NCBI GenBank assembly: GCA_021604825.1
Contig: BQJS01000151.1
Span: 1 to 12,163, forward strand
DNA length: 12,163 nucleotides
Direction of reading: 5' to 3'
Source: Phycisphaerae bacterium
GTDB taxonomy: Bacteria; Planctomycetota; Phycisphaerae; UBA1845
The notes beneath the pieces were generated by a model. It was not told the origin of the DNA. It saw only the letters and a list, made by a program, of their open reading frames with translations, and made no database searches. Each line of letters opens with the position of its first letter. The stretch's first letter is position 1. Positions 6,709 through 12,163 of the stretch are shown piece after piece. The position numbers and the translations under genes were made by a program.

Positions 6709-7383
6709 TTGCCCAACAAACCCGCCACACGCAAATCCGACGTCGGCCACAAACCGGTCATCGGCCACAAGCCTGTCATTGGACTCACGGGCGGGATCGG
6801 GTCCGGCAAGTCCACAGTGGCTTCGGCATTCGCGCAGGCTGGCTGTGGGGTCATTACGTCTGACGAATTAAACAGCGCCCAACTCGCCAACCCCGAAGTC
6901 ATCGCAGAACTCGTCTCCTGGTGGGGCGAGAAAATTCTCGACACCACAGGCCAACCCGACCGCAAAGCCATCGCCTCCGTCATCTTCAAAGATCAATCGC
7001 AGCGAAAACGCCTCGAGGGGTATCTGCACCCCCGAATCGCGCTTGAAAGCGATCGCATGATGGCCGAATTCCAGGCCGACCCAAGTGTCCGGGCGGTGAT
7101 TCTGGACAGCCCGCTCCTCCTGGAAGCCGGTCTGGACACCAAGTGCGATGCCGTCATTTTCGTCGATGCCGACGATCAAACCCGCCTTTCGCGGGTCATG
7201 CAAACCCGTGGCTGGTCTGAGGATCAGTGGCGTCGGAGAGAAAAATCGCAGTTTGCACTGGACAAGAAGCGTGGCAAAGCCGATCATGTGTTAGCAAACA
7301 ACTCGTCGAACCTCGATGAACTGCGCTCCTCTGTTGACGACATTCTGCGATCCATTGAACTAAGCCTGTCGTCAACCGATTGA
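6709..7383 (+). CDS. coaE: Dephospho-CoA kinase
   Basis: CoaE phosphorylates the 3'-hydroxyl of the ribose of dephospho-CoA with ATP, the last step of coenzyme A synthesis, in the cytoplasm. It has 224 residues against about 200 in most CoaE. The P-loop GGIGSGKST is at 28-36. 'ITSDELN' (49-55) is the usual substrate-side Asp region, and 'ILDSPLLLEAGLD' matches the family's 'DIPLLFE' segment. 'VFVDAD'-like and 'RxxxRGWSEDQWRRR' segments follow, as expected for the LID and base-contact regions. Most CoaE begin a few residues before the P-loop; here a 24-residue leader contains GHKPVI twice (13-18, 19-24). The only usable start before the P-loop is TTG at 6709, with GGAG at 6694-6697 eleven bases upstream. 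It is transcribed divergently from the DUF368 gene, and its 3' end overlaps a possible small gene on the other strand. Confidence 0.95.
   Translation: MPNKPATRKSDVGHKPVIGHKPVIGLTGGIGSGKSTVASAFAQAGCGVITSDELNSAQLANPEVIAELVSWWGEKILDTTGQPDRKAIASVIFKDQSQRKRLEGYLHPRIALESDRMMAEFQADPSVRAVILDSPLLLEAGLDTKCDAVIFVDADDQTRLSRVMQTRGWSEDQWRRREKSQFALDKKRGKADHVLANNSSNLDELRSSVDDILRSIELSLSSTD
6745..6780 (+). repeat. Two-copy 18-bp tandem repeat inside coaE
   Basis: GGCCACAAACCGGTCATC is followed directly by GGCCACAAGCCTGTCATT. The copies differ at three positions, each the third base of a codon, so both encode GHKPVI. The second copy runs straight into the conserved GLTGG start of the P-loop domain. Confidence 0.85.
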
Positions 7384-7568
7384 TCTCTATATTGACAGAT
7401 CCGTAACGGGCCAATCATTTGCGATAGGCCAATTACTTGCGATAGGTCAGAATTGCCCATCAAGAGTCGCTTATCCGCGATGATCGACTTTGCGAGGTAG
7501 GCAGCCGTTGCAATTGCGACGGCGGAATAGTACAAGAGCATTAAGAACAGGATGAACGTCACCACGAA
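7284..7568 (-). CDS. Possible small single-pass membrane protein
   Basis: This is an open frame of about 94 residues read leftward, starting at GTG 7568 (or the adjacent GTG 7565), with GAGGGAG ten bases before the first GTG. The N-terminus is one strongly hydrophobic segment of about 24 residues ('TFILFLMLLYYSAVAIATAA') followed by KS, a typical membrane anchor. The rest is polar: a six-residue repeat LSQVIG / LSQMIG, then a Ser-, Arg- and Asp-rich tail. The last 100 bases overlap the 3' end of coaE on the opposite strand, which argues for caution. I recognise no family. It could be a real small gene divergent from rho, or chance. Confidence 0.38.
   Translation of the reverse strand, partial: FVVTFILFLMLLYYSAVAIATAAYLAKSIIADKRLLMGNSDLSQVIGLSQMIGPLRICQYRDQSVDDRLSSMDRRMSSTEERSSSRFDELFANT
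7411..7446. repeat. Two-copy 18-bp tandem repeat 3' of coaE
   Basis: CCAATCATTTGCGATAGG is followed directly by CCAATTACTTGCGATAGG, 16 of 18 identical. The unit is a multiple of three. If the leftward small ORF is real, it duplicates six residues (LSQVIG / LSQMIG). It begins 27 bp after the coaE stop. Confidence 0.85.
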
Positions 7569-7594
7569 AAGGTGGCTCCCTCAAAATGCAAGAG

Positions 7595-7618
7595 TGACCA
7601 AGGGTCAAAAAACGACCC
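7595..7618 (+). promoter_or_regulatory. Two mutually exclusive hairpins in the rho upstream region
   Basis: TGACC-AAG-GGTCA (7595-7607) and GGGTC-AAAAAAC-GACCC (7602-7618) share the middle GGGTC, so only one can form at a time. Such overlap is the pattern of attenuators. The stems are only five pairs each, and it is not known which strand is transcribed here, so the regulatory reading is tentative. Confidence 0.28.
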
Positions 7619-7776
7619 CAACCGCTCTATTCACTTCAAATAAAGCCAACGATTCCATGATATCGGTGCCTCGTTTGGTGCGCCGCAAATGGTTAGCAAA
7701 GTGTCTCAAACCCATATGTCTCTAACACAACAATTAAGCTCAGACTCAGGTCGACCCCTTTGGAGGTTAAATTTCG

Positions 7777-9294
7777 ATGGCAGGTAACACCGGCCGCTCA
7801 CGCAGCAGTTCGTCCAAGTCTTCTTCCAAGACTTCATCAAAGACTTCAAAATCCTCTTCCTCAAAACCAACCACCAAAAGGAAGAGTGCTTCGACGTCAA
7901 AGCCACGGTCCACACCGCGCGCCAACACCGCCGTCGCCGAAGCCGAACCTGAAGCAGTGAAGAATCCACCGCCAGCCAATGGCGATGAAGCGCCGGCCGA
8001 TCCAGAGACCCATGCCAAATACGAAGAGGTCAAGCGTGGCAGTGTCCACATCACCGAACTTCAGAAAATGACGGTGACGGAACTCCACGAAGTCGCACGC
8101 GGCGAAGGCCTCGAAGAACACAGCGGGTTGAAGAAACAAGACCTGATCTTCCGCATCCTCAAGCAACGCATCCACCAAACCGGCATGATGTTCGGCGAAG
8201 GTGTTTTGGAAATCCTTCCCGATGGTTTCGGCTTCCTGCGTAGCCCCGAATACAACTACCTGCCCTGCCCCGACGACATATACGTCAGCCCCTCGCAAAT
8301 CCGCCGCTTCGGTTTGCGCACGGGCCACACGGTCGCAGGACAGATCAGACCGCCCAAGGAATCAGAGCGATACTTCGCGTTACTTCGCGTCGAAGCGATC
8401 AACTTTGCCGACCCGGATGAAGTCACCGATCGCACCAACTTCGAGGACCTCACCGCGCTGCATCCTGAAAAGCGGTTGATCCTCGAAACCGATCCGAACG
8501 AAGTGAACATGCGCATCGTCGATCTCGTTGCGCCCATCGGTATGGGACAGCGTATGCTCATCGTCGCACCGCCGCGTACCGGTAAGACCGTCCTCTTGCA
8601 GAAGATGGCCTGCGCCATTTCCAAGAACCACCCCGAAGCCTACGTCATCATTTTGCTGATCGACGAACGCCCGGAAGAGGTCACCGATACACAGCGCAAC
8701 ACGCCGGCAGAAGTCGTCAGCTCAACCTTCGACGAGCCAGCCTCCCGTCACGTGCAAGTGGCTGAGATGGTCATCGAAAAAGCACGTCGCCTCGTAGAGT
8801 ACGGCCGCGACGTGGTCATCCTGCTAGACTCGATCACGCGCCTAGCCCGCGCCCACAACACCGAGATCCCCCACTCCGGAAAGATCCTCTCCGGTGGTGT
8901 CGACGCCAACGCCCTGCAGAAACCAAAGCGATTCTTCGGAGCAGCCCGTAACATCGAAGAAGGCGGCTCGCTAACGATCATCGGCACCGCGCTGGTAGAC
9001 ACCGGCAGCAAGATGGACGAAGTCATCTTCGAAGAGTTCAAAGGAACCGGTAACGCCGAACTGCACCTGGACCGCCGTCTCGTAGACAAGCGCGTCTGGC
9101 CAGCAATCGATGTCGCAGCCAGCGGAACGCGCAAGGAAGAATTGCTCCTGGATCCAAAGGAACTAGAACTGGTCTACCGCCTGCGCCGAGTCCTAAGCGA
9201 CATGAACCCGGTAGAAGCAATAGAACTCCTGCGAACCAGACTAAGCAAATCGAGAACCAACGCGGAGTTCCTGATGACCATGAATCTGGCGTAG
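7777..9294 (+). CDS. rho: Transcription termination factor Rho
   Basis: Rho is a hexameric RNA-dependent ATPase that loads on untranslated RNA and ends transcription. The protein has 505 residues; E. coli Rho has 419. Residues 1-50 are almost pure Ser, Lys, Thr and Arg, and 51-85 are acidic and Pro-rich, so the extra length is a disordered N-terminal tail. The Rho_N helical domain is about 92-130. The cold-shock-like RNA-binding domain starts near 138, with DGFGFLR at 149-155. Walker A is APPRTGKT (264-271). The Walker B strand is VVILLDS (346-352). '[21 protein letters not shown]' contains the Q-loop that grips RNA in the central pore. [24 protein letters not shown] is the R-loop and catalytic region. 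The start ATG has GGAGG ten bases upstream (7762-7766). It appears monocistronic, with a leader of about 208 bases and a convergent gene downstream. Confidence 0.97.
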   Translation: MAGNTGRSRSSSSKSSSKTSSKTSKSSSSKPTTKRKSASTSKPRSTPRANTAVAEAEPEAVKNPPPANGDEAPADPETHAKYEEVKRGSVHITELQKMTVTELHEVARGEGLEEHSGLKKQDLIFRILKQRIHQTGMMFGEGVLEILPDGFGFLRSPEYNYLPCPDDIYVSPSQIRRFGLRTGHTVAGQIRPPKESERYFALLRVEAINFADPDEVTDRTNFEDLTALHPEKRLILETDPNEVNMRIVDLVAPIGMGQRMLIVAPPRTGKTVLLQKMACAISKNHPEAYVIILLIDERPEEVTDTQRNTPAEVVSSTFDEPASRHVQVAEMVIEKARRLVEYGRDVVILLDSITRLARAHNTEIPHSGKILSGGVDANALQKPKRFFGAARNIEEGGSLTIIGTALVDTGSKMDEVIFEEFKGTGNAELHLDRRLVDKRVWPAIDVAASGTRKEELLLDPKELELVYRLRRVLSDMNPVEAIELLRTRLSKSRTNAEFLMTMNLA

Positions 9295-9453
9295 GGTTAG
9301 CGATAGTACCTGGGAATTGGGCCGTTAGAATAGGTGGATGATGTCTTGCGGCATGCGCCTATGGTACTTTGGGGGTCCGCTTGGTTTAAGGCGAACATGC
9401 GTGCCGAACTATTTCACCGCGGCGCGGAATCCGAACGCTACACGTCCTGCTGA
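9295..9453. other. Convergent intergenic region rho / M23 gene
   Basis: This is a gap of 159 bp between two converging genes. I find no strong stem followed by a T-run for either. A short plus-strand frame starting at 9338 overlaps the end of the opposing gene and looks like chance. Confidence 0.4.
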
Positions 9454-12163
9454 TCAATCTCCGAAGAGAGCTTGCAGGATAGCGAAGTCGGCTAAGTCGG
9501 AGTCACCGTCTCGATTCACGTCGAAGCATTGGCACCCAGCAACATCCGGCCCGAGCAAGCATGACTCTAAATCTGTGAAATCATCTAGTTCGAGGGTTCC
9601 ATTACTTGAACAATCGCCCGGAACACTACCCTGGAATTCGAAAGCCCCCATGTCAAGATATGCTACGGCACCACTTCCGGTGTCGACGGCCCCGAAGACA
9701 TCCTGAAGACGGACATCGCGATTCAGATCGACGCCACTTCCACCTCTGGCGATAAAGTACGCGTCAAAGCTCGCCGCATCAATTGCGGGCGAACCCAACG
9801 TCAACTCAAAATCTTGTCCTTGTGAGTCAACGAAGTCAGGGTCGACATCGAGCACATGCATGCCTCCTTGCCATCCGCCCTCCACGATGGAATGATTGAA
9901 ATCAATGGTGGCGCTGCCACTGCTTGTGGATGTTGGGCTGACATGCTCCCAGACAATCGAGTTCACAATGTTGATAGCCGCCGTATCTCGGGCATAAATA
10001 GCATGCCCAGCACTCGAGGCTTGGTTTTGACTCCAAGTACAATTCGCGAAGTCACCGAAGCTGTTACTGTTGGCGTACACTGCACCGCCAAGTCCGCCTG
10101 AGGCACTTACCTCGTTCGCAACAAAAAGACAGTTTAGCGCATGAACTTGCGACGCGATCAATGCAACTGCACCGCCTTCCGCTCCTGATGTGGTTCCACG
10201 GTTCGCAAGGAATTGGCACGAAACGATCTCGGCGGCACCGCCTTCCCGGACGTATATGCCTCCCCCGCGCCAATTGGCGATATTCTGGTCAAGTGTGCTA
10301 TGTACGATTCTTGATCTACCCCCATCGCTATAAAATGCCGCCCCATTGGGTGCAGAGTTGCTGGAAAACATGCAATCTTCAATCTTAGGGCTAGTGTCAT
10401 TCTCGTGAATCGCCCCGCCGCGGCTGGTGGCGGTGTTCTGATCGAACACACATCCTTCAAAACTGGGATCGCTACTGAATGTTCCCGACTGTGCAGGCAA
10501 GCAAGAAACCGCACCCCCGATCACCGCTTGATTAAGTTCAAATGTGCAGTTGCGAATCGTCGGACGCCCGCCCCGAATGAGCAAGCCTCCTCCGTGCCGC
10601 AGTAAGCCCGTTACACCATTGGCATTTCCTTTCGTGATCGTGAATCCATCGATTACCGAAGTCCGATCACATCCGCTCCCAACCAGAACGTGGTAGCAAT
10701 TATCTGACGAGTCTCCATTTGTACCGATGTCGCCGCTCAAGATTGTGGGGTTCGTTTGGACGTCGCGTTGCTGTACGAAATTCTCAGTGCCAGCGAAACC
10801 ACCGAACAACTCAACGTTGTTCCGCAATCCAAACGAAGCCGATCTCGCGTCGGCGGGGTTGTCCGAACGCATGGGGTAATACACTCCACCTGCAACCCAA
10901 ATTTGAACAGGTATGCCGCGTCCGCCCAATTCTGCCCCCAGACACAGTGCCTCGTCGAGGTCTTGAAAAGCGTCTCCCCAGGATGCTCCATCGGCGAGTC
11001 CCAAAGCTTGATGATCGACGTACACGACAATTGGATCGGTTGAGCATCGATCATTTACACCGTCACCATCCCAATCATCAGCACAGAGGGTCCCATCCCC
11101 AAAATATGTCCCGCCGGCCTGAATGCAATTAAACTCGGTTTCACTTGTGCAACTCGATCCACCTCCATGACAGCACGCACCGTTCGCAGCGGCGATGGTT
11201 GCCTCCACAGAAGCCGTAACACCGGCAGTGGTCATGTCCATCGGTGTCACTTCGCACTTCACTACGGCACCAGCCGGCGCAAAGTGGTGCTGAATGGCGT
11301 CCGAAGAAGCCGCCGAGGTCACGCTTCGCATCTCATTAGAATCAACCGTCCAAACATATTCGTACCGCAATAAATCGTAGTCCAAGTCGCTAAGCAATGC
11401 GTCACCCTCGACGCTGCACACCAAGACATCGGCCTCACTCGGATTGGGAGGATCCAACCGTACGGTGATTGGCTCGGGGGCTCTGTTTTGGATGTCAGCC
11501 GAACCCGCTACGACCAAGAACGGAACGGTCAATTCCAGTTCTCCATTCAAGTAGATGCGAAACTGCCACTCGCCTAGTTGCGGTGGATTGCCTGGCAAAG
11601 CAAATCCCTTGCGACGGAATGTCCGACGGAATTCCTCATCGCCTGCGAGAGATTGCGTTGCATACGTTGTCGTTCCATTGGAGGACACCAATTCATAGCT
11701 AAGACAAGGCGATGTGTTCAACGGACACGGATTGAGTTCCGGGTCGCCTCCGTCGGCGGGAATATTGTATAAGTACACCCAAACGGTGAACGTAGGATCT
11801 GAACGTGCAATATGTCCAGTTCGCGGAAGTGGAGATTCCCAACCGTGCCAATCCGCGGGGTCGGTATAAAAACCAATGTCACCGATCCAGAATTCTGGAT
11901 CGATGAAAGGTTGATCTGCGAATTCGCTGGGCCCCGCGCGACAGGGACCACTAAACGGCTCAATGAGTTGTCCGTAGTCAGACGTTTCCCAATGAAGGTG
12001 AGGCCTGAACTTGGTGCTGCTGGAACCCATTAAACCTATTTGCTCGCCAGCCCGCACGAATTGACCGGCCCCAACGCTTACACTGCCCATGCGCAAATGC
12101 GAATAATACGAAATTCGACCGTTGCCATGATCGATGGTCACGCTGTTTGCCGGGGTTAGGCAA
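9454..12163 (-). CDS. Large secreted M23 peptidase / beta-helix / dockerin-like protein (5' end missing)
   Basis: This leftward gene enters from the right edge; the frame stays open upstream of a GTG at 12139-12141 (LTPANSVTIDHGNG), so the GTG is not the true start. About 900 residues are visible, numbered here from that GTG. Residues 1-62 are the end of an M23 (LytM/lysostaphin-type) zinc endopeptidase domain: YSHL with H15 and HLHWE with H48 and H50. The first metal ligands lie outside the window. Residues 85-315 are beta-rich, Ig-like or PKD-like modules. A GACC-type cysteine motif (321-354) and an acidic DWDGDGVND segment (357-365) follow. Residues 372-835 form a right-handed parallel beta-helix of the secreted type ('WGDAFQDLDEAL', 'NNVELFGGF', many N/G/C turns). 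The tail 842-895 is dockerin-like, with one good calcium loop (DVNRDGDSDLADF, 874-886) and one degenerate loop. Planctomycetes have many such surface proteins. Export is expected, but the signal peptide is not visible. Confidence 0.85.
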   Translation of the reverse strand, partial: CLTPANSVTIDHGNGRISYYSHLRMGSVSVGAGQFVRAGEQIGLMGSSSTKFRPHLHWETSDYGQLIEPFSGPCRAGPSEFADQPFIDPEFWIGDIGFYTDPADWHGWESPLPRTGHIARSDPTFTVWVYLYNIPADGGDPELNPCPLNTSPCLSYELVSSNGTTTYATQSLAGDEEFRRTFRRKGFALPGNPPQLGEWQFRIYLNGELELTVPFLVVAGSADIQNRAPEPITVRLDPPNPSEADVLVCSVEGDALLSDLDYDLLRYEYVWTVDSNEMRSVTSAASSDAIQHHFAPAGAVVKCEVTPMDMTTAGVTASVEATIAAANGACCHGGGSSCTSETEFNCIQAGGTYFGDGTLCADDWDGDGVNDRCSTDPIVVYVDHQALGLADGASWGDAFQDLDEALCLGAELGGRGIPVQIWVAGGVYYPMRSDNPADARSASFGLRNNVELFGGFAGTENFVQQRDVQTNPTILSGDIGTNGDSSDNCYHVLVGSGCDRTSVIDGFTITKGNANGVTGLLRHGGGLLIRGGRPTIRNCTFELNQAVIGGAVSCLPAQSGTFSSDPSFEGCVFDQNTATSRGGAIHENDTSPKIEDCMFSSNSAPNGAAFYSDGGRSRIVHSTLDQNIANWRGGGIYVREGGAAEIVSCQFLANRGTTSGAEGGAVALIASQVHALNCLFVANEVSASGGLGGAVYANSNSFGDFANCTWSQNQASSAGHAIYARDTAAINIVNSIVWEHVSPTSTSSGSATIDFNHSIVEGGWQGGMHVLDVDPDFVDSQGQDFELTLGSPAIDAASFDAYFIARGGSGVDLNRDVRLQDVFGAVDTGSGAVAYLDMGAFEFQGSVPGDCSSNGTLELDDFTDLESCLLGPDVAGCQCFDVNRDGDSDLADFAILQALFGD

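Larger units (their letters stand above)
7384..7776. other. Spacer between coaE and rho, including the rho leader
   Basis: This stretch of 393 bases has no rightward gene. Its left part (7384-7568) is covered by the possible small leftward ORF and carries the 18-bp tandem repeat. The right part (7569-7776) is a leader of about 208 bases before rho with two overlapping inverted repeats near 7595-7618. I see no convincing -35/-10 pair. A long leader fits autoregulation of rho by premature termination, known in Escherichia coli, but this is inference here. Confidence 0.4.

Noticed and set aside
6495..6989. Leftward frame of 164 codons over the DUF368/coaE spacer
   Set aside because: It is antisense to the coaE P-loop region and reads through the coaE -10 box; its composition reflects the coaE codons.
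7897..8328. Leftward frame inside rho
   Set aside because: It is a shadow of the highly conserved Rho coding sequence.
9338..9706. Rightward frame of 122 codons after rho
   Set aside because: Most of it is antisense to the dockerin-like tail of the convergent gene, whose motifs are clear; no protein family is visible.
10719..11132. Rightward frame of 137 codons
   Set aside because: It is antisense to the beta-helix region; Arg-, His- and Cys-rich composition is typical of an antisense shadow.

Overview
The window looks like a chromosomal segment of a Planctomycetota bacterium, perhaps of the Phycisphaerae lineage. This is an inference from gene content. The right-hand gene encodes a very large secreted protein with a beta-helix, a GACC-type cysteine motif and a dockerin-like calcium-binding tail, a combination typical of planctomycetes. 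There is also a secreted FecR-domain protein, a eukaryote-type (GT3) glycogen synthase and a Rho factor with a long Ser/Lys-rich N-terminal extension. Most genes are GC-rich; the exonuclease/channel pair at 3.8-5.3 kb is visibly more AT-rich.

Layout from left to right. 1-192: uncertain 3' end of an ORF. 339-1487 (+): secreted FecR-like protein. 1488-1736: spacer holding an 88-bp bipartite palindromic repeat and a candidate extended -10 promoter. 1737-3596 (+): GT3 glycogen synthase that keeps both catalytic glutamates and an arginine cluster resembling the glucose-6-phosphate sensor of yeast and animal enzymes. 3641-3780: left copy of a diverged direct repeat of about 140 bp. 3801-4550 (-) and 4575-5276 (-): a two-gene operon of a DEDDh exonuclease and a voltage-gated K+ channel. 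5318-5455: right copy of the same repeat. 5498-6520 (-): DUF368 membrane protein, the undecaprenyl-phosphate translocase family. 6709-7383 (+): coaE. 7284-7568 (-): possible small membrane protein, followed by a rho leader with overlapping hairpins. 7777-9294 (+): rho. 9454 to the right edge (-): secreted M23 peptidase / beta-helix / dockerin-like protein, cut by the window end.

The housekeeping genes (coaE, rho, DUF368 protein, glycogen synthase) do not form one pathway. The most unusual feature is the exonuclease/channel pair. It is bracketed by two collinear repeat copies in the same orientation, each lying just 3' of a leftward gene, which suggests a 1.68-kb unit (repeat plus two genes) gained by insertion or duplication. 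Whether that unit is a defence or stress module is open; nothing in the sequence proves it.
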